The notes beneath the pieces are model-generated. The model saw nothing but the letters and a program-made list of their open reading frames with translations, had not been told where the DNA came from and did no database searches. From Amoebophrya sp. A120 (taxonomy: Eukaryota > Sar > Dinophyceae > Syndiniales > Amoebophryaceae), in the NCBI GenBank assembly GCA_905178155.1, contig CAJINV010000012.1, positions 1,306,492-1,370,491 of the forward strand: 64,000 bases of DNA, written 5' to 3'. A program made the translations under genes and the position numbers. Positions 1 to 11,863 of the stretch are shown one piece after another; position 1 is the first letter of the stretch; every line of letters starts with the position of its first letter.

Positions 1-3000
1 ACTTTTCTCTGCAACTCTTTCTCTAGCGCTTCGAGTCTGCTCTTCCGCTCCTTGATTTCCGCGACGCAGCGATTGGATTCCGCTTCGATTTTGGGCAACG
101 TCTGCTTCAGTTCTGCAACTTCTGATCTCCGTCATGCAATACAAACACCTGACGGCGGCCCCCTCTGCCGAGATAGTTTTCAGGGGGTCAGGATGTTGCC
201 CGATCAAATTTCTTGTCAACATCTTCTTGCGAAAAATGAGTAATCATGCAGTGTCTACTTCACTATACATGATGCGGTTGTGTTTTATTTAGTACCATGT
301 CAAAGATAACATCCGCGCATATGTTCAGCAGGTGGAAGAGCCGCGCAAGTGCATGACATAAGATTTTGTCGACCTCGAGTTCCTCTTCCTCCCATTCCTT
401 CTGCTTTTCCGCAAAACAAGTCTTCGATTCCTCCAGCTGATCCGCAAACTCATTCAGCTCGTTCTCCGTTTTATCCCACAGAAAAAAGCTCCGAGTAAGA
501 AGGCCCCATCAAATTTGATGTATGCGCAAAAACGACAAGCATCTGTTTCCATACATGGATGCCTGTACCCACAGCAACAGCATACTATACCCCTGTTTAG
601 AGCAAGCACAACGTAATACGCGAGACAGATGAGATTGTCTTGTAGTGTGTAAAGCAGTGGATAATTTGCTTACAGAACTAGTGGCTCTTGTCGTTCTACG
701 AGCTTCTTTCTTCCCTCGGATACTTTTCCTGGTACACTGCCAGCGTGTGCAGAAATTCTTTTTCCTCATTTATGCAAAGGAAAAATCCCCCCTCCCCATA
801 TCAAAATGGAAATTTCTGATGCTGATGCGCATACACAAATCCGATTTGTCTTGCAGTAAGGCACTCCGGCCAGATCCGCAGCCTAGGTGGGAGCGCTCGT
901 CAGGTCTAGTTGTTCAGCATTGCAAATGGCTACCGTCTAGGACCAACAGCATGCCAAATCGCGTCACAATTGGGCGGATGCCTCTGCACTTGTCTTTTTG
1001 CAAGACAAACCTGATTTGTGCTCGCAAATCAGCAACACAATAAATTTTTGGAAACATATCTTTTAATATGGGGAGGGGGGATTTTTCCTCTCAATATCAT
1101 TTAAAAGCTGGACCCGCTCCCGCGCTAGGTACGCGGAGTTCGCGCAGACACACAACTTCAGCTTCTGCTGAATTCGCGACTTCAAGCGCTTCGGCTGCGG
1201 TGGCTGCTCGTCCGGCTGCTGGTAGTAATGGTTCCCAGGTGCTGCCACGGAAGAGGTCGGCTTGCTTTTGCAACTGGTTGGCGAATGGTAGACATTGTAG
1301 TGGTTTTTGTGCTGATGCCTTTGCTGTCTGTAGTGTTGTATCCCGTGCAAAAGCCCTCCCCTCTCGCTCTCCTGTCTGATAATTTTAAATAAAAAAAATA
1401 CGCGCACTCAAGTCCTTAAAATGCTCCTCGTGGGGCTGTGCATTATGAGACCCACAATTTGCACACTCATTTATACACGATAAAAATTTCCAGCACAACC
1501 ACAGGGTAGCGAGAAGAGTAGTGTTTGCACAGCGTATCCTCCAGTCCAAAGTTGCTTTGCGAAGTGGGAGATGAAGAACAGGCGAAAGAGTTCTCTCCTG
1601 CCGCTGGTGACTTTGGTGTCCAACCTCCGCGAACGCGACAGCTTGGCGTCTGGCCGCCACCCGGCTGCCCGAGCTGGTACAGAGGTTTCCGCGCGGAGGA
1701 CTGCAAGTGTGGGTTCGTTCGTTTCATCCCCGACGCGGCTAGTGCAGCACTGGTGCCCGCAAGAACCTGGCGAGCAGTGGAATCGGCTGTTATTGCATCC
1801 TCGTGGTGCGCCGCCGGTCGGGCTGTGCCACCGTCGGTGGTCGAGGCGAGCTGGAGCTGCTCGGTGGATAACTTTCTGCTTGCACCACCCCCGTAGTTTG
1901 TCCCCGAACTCGAAACAACGGAGCTGCTACTCGCGGATGAGGACGCAGGACCGCAGAGCGTCGATTATGAGAGTGCGCAAGTCCCCCTCCCCCTCATTTG
2001 AGTTGCATGAACAGCAACGCAAGCACTGCCAAAGATGCAGCTTTTGCATGGCAAATTCCTAGAAGATTGTAAGTAGTGCTGTTCTGGATTCCGGAATCTG
2101 TCATGCAAATAGTGCTAATTAGGCAAAGGGTAGATTTGGAATCTTGCATGACAAACGAGGGGGAGGGGGAGTTGTGCACTGTCATATCGATCGCCCGGTG
2201 TTCAGAAAGCTTGCGTTGGTTGAGATGCGCGTGCTTGCGGTGGATATGAACTGCAAAAGCATCCTCGTACTAGTGGTAATCGCATTACAAATTGGCTCAG
2301 CATGACAGATGCAATTTGTCATTCTGATTTACCTTGGGAAGAAGATTTGTCATGCTCATCATGCATGGTTGCGATTACAAGAAAGAGTACTACGATACTT
2401 CTGCACTTGATAGTGGAAAGGGTGCTGCGATTCAAGTCTGGCACTGCGGGTCTCGATGTACTTCTTTTCGTCCCGGGGGAAGCACAAAACGCGTAGAACT
2501 CGCGGGGGGGAAGACCACCACTGCGGTGACCTTGTTGTGCCTGTGCGGCGGGCAACTTTGATGTTCTTGTTGTACTGGAATTTTTATTTTTCCAGTTGTT
2601 ATTTACCACCGGCGCCCGATCTTCTGAAGTAGATGTTTCCACCCTCGACGTGGCAAATGATCCACTGTCTCGCGGCTCTCGTGAAGAATGGCCGTGAAGT
2701 AGACGTTCTTGTGCAACTTCTTCCGGCGGAAAAAATCCGCCACCCTCCTGTTGCCGCACCACGAGCCGGCTCCTGGGCCGAGTCGTTGGTACAACAACTT
2801 GTCGAGACGACGACGACCCCGGCGCTGCAGCACCTTCTGCGATGTTGTTTTGCCCCCGGATTCGTGCCCGTGCGTGGCTTGTTTCGTCAAAGTGGAAGCC
2901 AGTGGGTTGTGGGGAGAAGGACTGGTCCTCATCCTGTTTCGGGGTTACAGGAGACAGATCTAGGGCAACCACGCCGTCTTCTGCAGCTTCTTCTTCGGAT

Positions 3001-4623
3001 GAATCAGCAGCATAGTTGCGATCAGCAGTTCTTCCCTTCTGTTCGCCTTCATCTGAAGACTCGTTGTACTGCTCCTTCTCTTCCAACCAGCCCCACTTAC
3101 TGTTCTCCGTAGGCAGCTGCTGCTCATGATCCTGGTCATGATGATGACTAACATGATGATCATGATCTCGACGTTTTTTACACGATGGCGCAACTGAAGC
3201 ACGACAGGCGGCTTCAGCAAAGAAAGAGGACGAGCTACTGCAGCTTTTAGTACCAGTTCCAACACCAATCCGTGGTCTGCCTGAACAACCCGCAGACCGT
3301 GGCTGTGTTGATGCTGTCCTTGCCGCATTTATTAATCTTTCGGTGTTGCTGGTGGTATTTCTAGAACATCCTGCTCTTCTACTCCCACGATCGACAAGGC
3401 AAGAGTCTGCAGATGAAAAACCGGCCCTCACCCCGTCCCTGCATCGAGCCTGCTCGTGGTCCTCCACATGATTGTTCTCGTCGTCGTTTTTTACTCTGCT
3501 CTGACAGCTGGACCCATTTTGGTGCGAGCGAAGCGCCCGATTTACCTCCCGCAATTGGTCGCTGGTGTCGCTCCGGCCCGTATCAGAAGAGGTTCCTTCT
3601 TCACTGGCGCCACTACAACTTCCTTCTTCATCTTCATACGCGGAAGGAGAGAGAAGGGCATGTTGTAGTTGATCTCCATCTTCTAGTACTTCTCCTGCTG
3701 CTGCACTATCTAGTACTTCACTGTCGCCGTTGCTGTTGTAGTACCCATAATTTTCCTCCTCCTCCTCCATCTCTTCGCCACTTCTACCGGTCTGATCTGA
3801 ACACGCTCCGCCGCTTCTACTTCTCTCCACACGTCCACCACCGGAATTATCTCCTTCAGAAGACGCGGAGGATGCGACTGAAGAATCCGCGGACTTGCAG
3901 CTTTATCCTGTGCAAAAGTATCGCACTCGTATAAATGCAAGTCTTGCATTACAAATTTTTTTCTTAAGCTAAATCCGCATGATTTCTCATGCTGAGGAAA
4001 TTTGTAATGCGTTTATACGAGTATGATCCTTTTGCAGTTCATAAGCTTCGACTCCTCGTCGCACCTCTTCTGGCACCAGGAGAACAAGTCCTTTTGGAAC
4101 TAGAAGTCTCACGAGGTGGACCTCCTCCCCTCGCCACGCCGGCCGGAGCGTCGCTCGCTGCATAATTTTCTACTGCTTCAACATCTTCGGAGTTGCTGTT
4201 GTATGAAAATGAATCTGATTCGCTTGCTGCCTCGTCCTCCGCTAGCTGCGGTCCATTTTCAGCGTCTTCAGAGGACGACGACGTGCTGTCCTCGACAGGA
4301 ATGTTTTTCCTCCACGAGGAGGAAGAGGACGATGAGGAAAATCCACGACGCAGTCCTGACCGTGCAAGTTCTCGCTCCTGCTGTGATGTAGAACAAGTAC
4401 CGCCTGTTGTAGAAGTATAGGACCCTTGTCCTGCTCGTGCAGCTGCTGTGCCGGAGGCTGCAACGAGCAGCCCGCCGGGCTTGTACAAGTTGTGATTCCG
4501 TTTCGACACCGTTCCAGCATGATTCTGATTCTCCACCACAGCTGCACCGGACGAGCGCATGATGTTTTGAATGCTTGTCCGGTAGAACCGACCTGTATCT
4601 TCGCGGGCGGCGGAGGTTATCAT
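1..4623 (-). CDS. Disordered then coiled-coil protein, 3' end off window
   Basis: I do not recognise this gene. Exons in transcription order are about 4623-4044, 3903-2413, 2244-2187, 1965-1503, 1371-1097, 770-700, 488-299 and 114-1, continuing past the left edge. The first two exons encode a low-complexity chain rich in Ser, Glu, Asp, Arg and Gly with a His/Asp stretch, so mostly disordered. From 1371 downward the protein becomes helical and heptad-like (ending KEWEEEELEVD, then LEALEKELQRK), so a coiled coil. Four introners and two GT-AG introns (1372-1502 and 489-699) interrupt it, and every introner junction keeps the frame. The junction near 298-115 is unresolved. The start ATG at 4623 is preceded by CCACAGG, usable as a trans-splice acceptor. 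A cytoskeletal or scaffold role is only a guess. Confidence 0.6.
771..1096. mobile_element. Introner family II, 326 bp
   Basis: Family II inverted repeat, core GGAAAAATCCCCCCTCCCCA. The target repeat TCATT flanks both ends. Removing the element plus one repeat joins LLN|EEKEF in the left-edge coiled-coil gene. Confidence 0.92.
1966..2186. mobile_element. Introner family III, 221 bp
   Basis: Family III inverted repeat, consensus TATGACAGTGCACAACTCCC followed by a C-rich tract and CATTTGTCATGC. The target repeat TCGAT is perfect. Excision joins GRS|TLCG in the coiled-coil gene. Confidence 0.92.
2245..2412. mobile_element. Introner family IV, 168 bp
   Basis: Family IV inverted repeat, consensus TATCCTGTGCAAAAGCATCG. 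This is the shortest common family. The target repeat GTGGA is perfect. Excision joins STLS|TAST. Confidence 0.9.
3904..4043. mobile_element. Introner family IV, 140 bp
   Basis: The target repeat AGCTT is perfect. The host frame hits a TGA just inside the element, so it must be removed for translation. Excision joins SRS|CKSA. Confidence 0.92.
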
Positions 4624-5444
4624 CCTGTCCTGTGGAAAAATTCTGCAAATCTTACATCAAGAAGCAATAAGGTCGTCGTCGTCGTCGTCCTTTACATTGG
4701 TCAAAAAACTAGGACAATGACTGGCAGTGCTAGGCAGGCACCTTTCACTGCTCGCTTTCTTGTGGTCGTGCCACTTTCTAGTCCTCGGCTAGATTTAAAG
4801 TCAAAGTCTGGTGTTAATGTTATTCCCTTGAAGTGACACAAATAAAATGTTCCGCGGCACAAACCTTGCCGTAGCGAAATCACGTGGGCGTCCAATCGAA
4901 AAACAAAAAACCTGCTGCTTTGGCCGGCGTCACTTCGACGACTTACGAAATCGCTTCTCTCAAGACTTGTTGACCTGCCTCCACGAAATTTGGCGGGTCT
5001 ACAAAAGACTCGATGACAACCTAAACGGTAAAGCTAAAGTCTGTGCTCGCGCAGATTTCTAAAAGGCGTTTTTTTTACTCGATGCGGAACGTCGGAGGCG
5101 TTCTCACGCACGACCACAAAGAACAGAACACAAGAACTTTCCTCGTGGAAAGGACATAGAAAAATCATGCTCGTTCGTGTCAATTTCCTTCGTTGCAGAA
5201 GCCAACGAAATGTAGGAGAAAAAAGCACTGCATGTACTTGGTTCTTGCCCTGCGTCATGAATGTCGACGACCGCGTCAGAAGTTTGAAAGACACATATAC
5301 ACTCCCTACAATCAAAAAGTCAAAATCGGTTCGCTGTATCGGAATTTCTCTACTTAGTAGTTCTAACGATTGGTAGCTTGCAATACAACCCACTTCATTA
5401 AGGCAAGGAATCCGCGCTCTTCGCACATGCTTCAGAATAACTTC
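4624..5444. other. Intergenic, 821 bp
   Basis: The gap separates the glutamate-cysteine ligase stop from the start of the left-edge gene; both genes are on the minus strand. I see only short unconvincing frames, no introner and no clear promoter motif. Confidence 0.5.
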
Positions 5445-8400
5445 TTACCTTGCACCGTTTGCCGGCGACAAGTTCGCCAGGAATCCTTCCAGCAGAGCCG
5501 AAACAGAGGGTAAGTTCGTCGCCTTTTCGATGTTTGTCAACAACTCGGAAACCGCACCCTCGACATCCGAAGCATCTTCAGAAGGTCCAGCTAGTATCCC
5601 CGCCGACGTGAGAAAGGTACCAGTATTTTCAGTTCCATCCTGCTGCTTCCCCGAAAAACAACTGCTGCTCGACTGCTTCTTTGCCAGGGCCTTCTGCAAT
5701 TTTTTCACTACCTCCTTATGCTCTTTGGTCAGCGCGTGCTTGTTATTCAAAGCCCGCATGACTCTCCCCGACAGCCTTCGACTGCACGCTTCGGGCGTTT
5801 CCCGGAGGGGAGCAGTGGCTACTTGTACTCCGGTCGTGGACAGTTGTTCACTACCCCCTACTGCAAAATTCCCGGCAAACAGATTTTTGCCAGGACGTGC
5901 GCTCGATGATGAAGTAGTTTTTGCGCTCCCGTAGCTCTCTTTCGGCGGCACTCCACCGCGAGAAGTAGCTACCGCGGATCCTACTGGGGTGCTCGCTACG
6001 GAAGTTGCTGGCGTTCCGGTTCCGCCGGGGGTTCTGCTTTTGGCACTCGGGAGCTCCACACCCAGGGGGAGGGTTATCGTCCCTTCATTCGAAGTACTAC
6101 ATCTTCCCGGAGTGGAAGTAGACGTTGTAAAGATGTCATTGCTTCTTGACCACGCGGTGTCAGCACTACTTGGAAATACAAGCATTCCGGAAGGAGAAAT
6201 AGAACTGCTCACCACGGATGTGCTGGTGCTGGGTATCTCGGTTGTACTCGCCGCAGTAGAACTGGAAGCACTACTGGATGCCGGGGGCTCCTTTATTTGC
6301 GACACAACTTCTTGTTCCACCCTGCTGGCTCCACTAAGGTTTGCCACAGTTTCATCCACCTTCTCAGCAACGACTTCCCGCAGCTCCACTTTCGTCCCTG
6401 GAATGAGGTGAATTAAAGGTTTTACTTTTGATACTACACCTTCCGAATTTCTTCTCTGTTGTAACCGCTCGCCATCATAGTGCCGCTTCTTCTGCTTCGC
6501 TAGCGCCAACATAGACAGTTTCCCGATCACCACGTACTTCCACCACTGGCTTCTCACCTGCAGGAAGGCGTCTCGGTATTCCTTGTCGGCTTCAAAACGG
6601 TCCCGCTGCACAAATTGCACATTGTTCACGTTCAAGGAGACACAGGTATCGTGATCATCGTCCTCGTCGTGGTGATCCTCTTCATTCGCACCATCTGTCG
6701 AACAAATAGTTTTACTGCTGTTCTTATTTCCTGGTGCAGTTCCACCACTAGACTTCGACGTCGTGGTCTTCTTCACGACTGCAGCGCTTCTGTTGTTCAC
6801 AGCGCCAGAAATCGTCGTGGACGTCGCTGTCGTGCTAGCATCAGCAATCGCTTGTTTCTCAACATCAGCGACCGCTGGAGCGGGCCGCGTCACAACTGGC
6901 AGCTCGCGGCCAAAGTAGCTGAAAATCTCCCCGTTGACGCACATCAGCACGATCTCCAGTTGCGATACCAAAGTGGAAGTGGAACGACAGACAGGAGAGG
7001 TCGACAAAGACGTCGTGGAAGTACTATAATTATTTTGGGCCAAATTTGTGCTTGTTGTACTAGACGCACTAGGAACAACATCTCCACCTTCCACAGCTCC
7101 TCCTTCCCTTCGCCCCAAACTGGTCGGAATTCCCTCCTGCAGCACGTACTTTATCGTAAGGAAAAAGCCCCCCTCCCCATAATGAAAACGCATGCGCGCG
7201 TGGCGCAGATTTGTGACCACAAATCCTGTTTGTCTTGCAAGAAAGCAAATCTAGAGAGTCCGCTGCACTATGTAGGCGGTTTGTGATGCTGTTGGGCCTA
7301 CAGCATAGACGTTTGCCATGCTAGGCACCTACGTCAAAACCTCTCGCCTCAGGCTCGGCATATGCCTGCAGTCCTCTACTGCAAGACAAATGTGATTTGT
7401 GTACCCAAATCTAGCATCAGAAGTTTCGTTTTGATATGGGGAGGGGCGATTTTTCCTTTTGATATACTTCGGCGCCAGACAGACTTTGTTCCGCGGCCGC
7501 AGGATCTTCCGGTGCTGGTTGGTCATTTTCACACGATGTTGCAATACATAACTGCCGTAAAAGTTGTTTCCGAAGGTGCACAGGGAGGAGGATGGGACAG
7601 CGGGTTCTACTACCCGGCGGCCTTTGCTCTCGTCGGTGCAACCTCTACTAGTACTTCCTGTGGACGTTTTCGACGTACTCGAATCCGCAGGACCTCCTCC
7701 TACGTCTGGCGCAGCTACACCGCCCCGCCCATCTGCTCGTCCTACTTCTACCAAGTCCTCCGGCCCGAACACGCAGAGCCCGATGCCATTACAGCCATTG
7801 TCGTCCTTGATGAAAACTTTTTTCCACGGTGTCTGCGTCGACGACGGCGCCCGTGCTGTTCCACCCTTGTTCGATGCCATCGTGACCAGCTTCTCTCCGA
7901 CAAAAAACGCCAATTGGTCTGAACAATATTGCGCGTTCGCGGGGAGCAACTCGAACCTAGCCTCCAGATCGGTGTATGACAGTGCACAACTCGCCCTCCC
8001 CCTCATTTGTATTGCAGGAACGGCAGTACAAGCACGAGCAAGAATGCCGGTTTTGCATGACAAATTTGGACAAGAGTGTAGTGCTATGTATTTGGGCTGC
8101 CAGAACTTGTCACGCAAACAGTGCTCAGAGGCACAGTCTGGATTTGGGATTTTGCATGACAAATGCGGGGGAGGGGGAGTTGTGCGCTGTCATACGGTGG
8201 TTTCGTGGAGCAGAAGCGGTGCGGGACGCGGGTGGTTCGTCGGTTGATGTGCGGGATCACCCGGAGCACCTAAGTAGGCACGAGAACCCGGCGCTTTTCC
8301 CTCGCAAACCGACCCCTGTGGCTCCTGAGCAGCCCCATTTAACATTGCTACTTCGTCCACCTCCCTTTGCTCACCGGGCTGCTCAACATCTTCCGTCTCG

Positions 8401-10818
8401 GTAGTGCTGCTGCTCTCGGCTTGCGACGCGATTCTCCTTGAAAAGGCGTCCGCGAAGAACCGATTTTTCTCGAAAAGCCGCAGCTCTTCCAGCCAGGCGT
8501 GGATGTACGTGTAGACTTCGTGCTTGCAGTAGGAATTGTACAGTTCCGGGTCGTGTTCGTCTGGCGCGATCGCTTTAATGTTCTTCTGCCGCTGACCTAA
8601 TGGTGTTTCTACTGATTCGTCCGCGCGAGGACGACCATCTTCTACCTCTTCCACGGCTGCCAAGTCCGAAGGGTAGGACGTGTTCAGAATGTTGAAGACA
8701 TGATTTTCGCGACCTACAAGCGGGTGTAGAGAAGAAGAACTGGCTTGTGCTGGAACAACAAGATCTTGGGGTTCACAGACGGAGTCCTCTCCTTCCACGC
8801 CTCCAACTGCTCGATTGACGAACTGCTTCAGCGCTTTCAGGTGCGCGTAGTACGGATGCTGCTCCTGCGCCAGACCACCAGAGGGTAGAAGTTGTACTGG
8901 TGCGTCTTCTTGTTCGTCGACTTTCATCACTCCTGCATGTTTATCATTTCCCTGCTCAAGTTGTGCTCGTCTTGCAGGAGCTTCTGAACTTGAACTACAA
9001 CTCTCCCCACAATTATCCTGCACCTGTTCGGACGGTCCGACGCCGGCCTTAAGGTAGTCCTCTTCCACAATGTGAACGTGGACCATCTTCTTTTTCTGCA
9101 GCTCTGGACGTGGACATGGACAAGTTTGTCAGGTGAGTGCTCTTCTTGCTCTGTAGCTACCGGCGTTGGGTAGGCTTTTCTAGCTAGTTCGAAACTCAAA
9201 ATCCAAATGATTCATACTCTACTGGGCCTGTTCCTATCCTAGCCATGCGAACGGTCGCAGCAGCTTTGCTTCCGTTTCCTAGCCGTTCCGACCGCTCGCT
9301 GCGTCGTTCTTCCTCGGGCTGCCTACGTCGCCCGCTGTCCTGTTGCTGCTTGCTTGCCAGCCTGCTACTGACTGGATCTGTTTGCTACCTCGCCGCGTGG
9401 GTTGCGTGATTTGCCTTCATGGTTCTAGCCTACTAATGGCTCTACTTTGCTAGTGGTCTAGTTCTACTTCTACTTATGTGCTGGGCTCATAACTCTGTAA
9501 AGGGAAAATCTGCACTGTCACGCAAACTTCCCACGGAGTACGCAAAACAAACTACGATGGTAGAACAGCTCTGCACATCTATAGTGCCATGACTACTAGT
9601 ACTACTTCTATGCTGTTTGTCTATGTGCCTAACCTAGCTCAAGGGCCCTGGTAGTAAGTAAGTACGTCCATCATGTTGTCTCAGTGTTCGTCTAGTTCTT
9701 CACGCTGTTGCAGCACTAAGGATCTTGGTATGTCAGTCTTCATGTCCTTAGGCTAGTGTCTAGATCTTTGGACTGTTGGAGTGGATCAAGTCTGTACTCT
9801 GTGAGGCTTTAGGTGCATTACAAACTTATCCGTCATACCTTCTGGTAGTCCTCTTCCACAATGTGAAGGTGGACCATCTTCCTTTTCTGCTTCCCCGTCA
9901 CAGGCCAACGGGAAGGACCACTATTGTTCCGCTTTTCGGGATCGAAATTTTTCTTTTTCCCCACGACGCGGTGGCCCACCAAGAAATCGTTGCTATAATT
10001 GGCTCCTGTAGTACTACTACCTGCTTTTATTTCCTCGCAATCGCCCGCATTTCTGTCTTCTTCTATTCTCTGTCTTAAGAGTTTCGCCCCAATTTCGAAA
10101 TCCTTTTCGTACACATTGTTGAACCCCTGAGGATACCGATTCACGTCCACTGCGCAAACCCGCCCGCTTTCCGCCTGCCGGACGTCCACACTGCCCATAA
10201 GCGGTAGAAACGGGCGCAGTTTATCAAAGTGAAAAATCCCCCCTCCCCATATTGCAAAGGTATGACTCCGGAAATTTGAGGGCAAAAATCGCATTTGTCT
10301 TGCAAGAAGACAAGGGAAGTAGCTCCCGCCCCAGTAGGGAAGCGGTTTGTCATGCTGTTGGGCCTAAAGGGGAGCCGTTTGCCCTGCTGAACAACTAGAC
10401 CCATACGCCCCGACCTAGCCTGGGGATCTGGCCGCAGTGCCTACCTGCAATACAAAGCTGATTCGTGTACACAAATCCAGCATCAGAAATCCTGTTTTGA
10501 TATGGGGAGGGGGGATTTTTCCTTTCGATACAGCTTCTCCCTTTCTTCCAAGCGGGTGAAGAAATCCAGCAAATGCGGGGGCACGAGTGCCGGATCAGCA
10601 GCGAGCAGGGACGAGGAGGTTTCTTGCCCTGTGGTTTGAATAGTACTCTCCCCGCTCCTCGGGTGGAGAGCAGGCTCTTGTGCAGCTTCTGGATGCTGGT
10701 GCAGCATTTTTGCTGTATTGATCTGATAAATAATATCAGGGGGCGGCGGTAGTTTTACAGTTAGACGTAGTCGTAAGTCTCCGTCTTCTAGGGCTTCCTT
10801 GTCCTCGTCCTGCGGCAA
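5445..10818 (-). CDS. Glutamate-cysteine ligase, proteobacterial GshA type
   Basis: This enzyme would join glutamate and cysteine with ATP, the first step of glutathione synthesis. Exons are 10818-10531, 10221-9839, 9095-8195, 7974-7465 and 7151-5445. The match is to the ATP-grasp-like GshA family first known from proteobacteria, not the usual eukaryotic GCLC. Hallmarks are GSVDVRQA and VDVNRYPQGFNNV near residue 110-130, VFIKDDNGCNGIGLCVF as the ATP/metal loop, YVLQEGIPT, and a C-terminal helix with SQWWKYVVIGKLSMLALAKQ. Long Ser/Thr/Glu-rich inserts make it far longer (about 1,250 residues) than the roughly 430-residue bacterial enzymes. Three introners and one 743-bp GT-AG intron interrupt it. 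A 17-residue segment is encoded twice around that intron. Presence of this type suggests horizontal origin. The family call rests on motif recognition without alignment. Confidence 0.7.
7152..7464. mobile_element. Introner family II, 313 bp
   Basis: The target repeat TACTT is perfect. Excision joins LAPKY|VLQEG inside a conserved GshA motif of the ligase gene. Confidence 0.93.
7975..8194. mobile_element. Introner family III, 220 bp
   Basis: The target repeat CGGTG is perfect. Excision joins LHETT|DLEARF in the ligase gene. Confidence 0.93.
9096..9838 (-). other. GT-AG intron in the ligase gene, 743 bp
   Basis: The donor AAG/GTATGA is at 9838 and the acceptor CTGCAG ends at 9096. It is rich in CTAGT/ACTAC words and holds no introner inverted repeats, though one GCATTACAA motif lies near 9815. 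Both exon borders lie in near-identical 50-bp copies of one coding segment. Confidence 0.75.
10222..10530. mobile_element. Introner family II, 309 bp
   Basis: Flanks are CAGTT and CAGCT, one mismatch. Excision joins EEREKL|RPFLP in the ligase gene. Confidence 0.9.
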
Positions 10819-11863
10819 AATTCGGAATGATAGCGCTCGCAGTACAAAAAATACGCATTTACCAGAAAGAATACCTACGAAGAAAAAAAGCCACGCTTTG
10901 CAGCGTCAAAAGGCCTCTACACACCGTGTTTCGATTTCGTTAGTTCGGATAAAAAAAGTCGATCCACGATTTAAAAATACAGTGCCTCGATATAAAAGAT
11001 TGTAAAAACCAAAGCAGCTCGTCACAAACGCCAGATTTCAAAATGAGAACCTGGACTGAAGAGAAATTTTACCAGAACTGATGATCGAGTGCGTGCAAAG
11101 ATAACTTTTTCGTTGAACACAACGCACAAGACGGGGCGGAAAACAAACTCCGACCGTTTCTCCGATGGCTGTACGCACTACGGCCCGGGGATGCCAATGG
11201 TGCACAAATTTTGATGATTTTCTTGAAAATATTGTACAAGTTACGTCAACAAATCAAGCGAAAAAAGCGCAGCCCGGAAGCAAGTTGTCAACATGATACT
11301 GTCATTTGTTCCAATCTTGATTTAGGGGAAAAAAGCTACTCTTTCTGGGTACGGAAGGGGACCACGTGCACGGAGCCGAGTTGCCTCAGCTCCGTACTAT
11401 CCCGGAAACAAAGAGAAATAAATGGGGCTATTTCTCAACGAGGGTAGGCTGTTCAAATTTGGTACAATCAGGTCTACGAAAAGTCAAAGTCAACACAGAA
11501 ACAAAAACATCTTACATTCTTGTGGCGCTTTACTTGCTGTCATGAATGTCGTATAGCGGTCATCTTGTCAATCAGCTCAGAAAACAGCACATCATGAAAA
11601 CCGCAACCGCAAGGGCTCATTGAAAATAAATGCAGAAACGGAAGTTCAACCGGCAAAATGTGTACAACAAACCCGCAATCACAAATAGTTTCATGGAAAT
11701 AATAAACTTCTTCAATCATACATCACGACGCATTCCGGTATAATATCACGACGCTCATTCCGGCGTTTTTCAGGATGATTGCAATTGCCCCAAGCTGCGA
11801 CGCAATGCTGACACTTACCGCGGCGTTGGTGCATATTCCGCGGCCCCAGTAAGTAACCTCCCA
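10819..11863. other. Intergenic, about 1.0 kb
   Basis: This AT-richer stretch separates the start of the ligase gene from the stop of the ApaG-domain gene. I find no convincing frame, introner or RNA gene. It probably holds the 3' flank of the ApaG gene and the 5' flank of the ligase gene. Confidence 0.5.
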
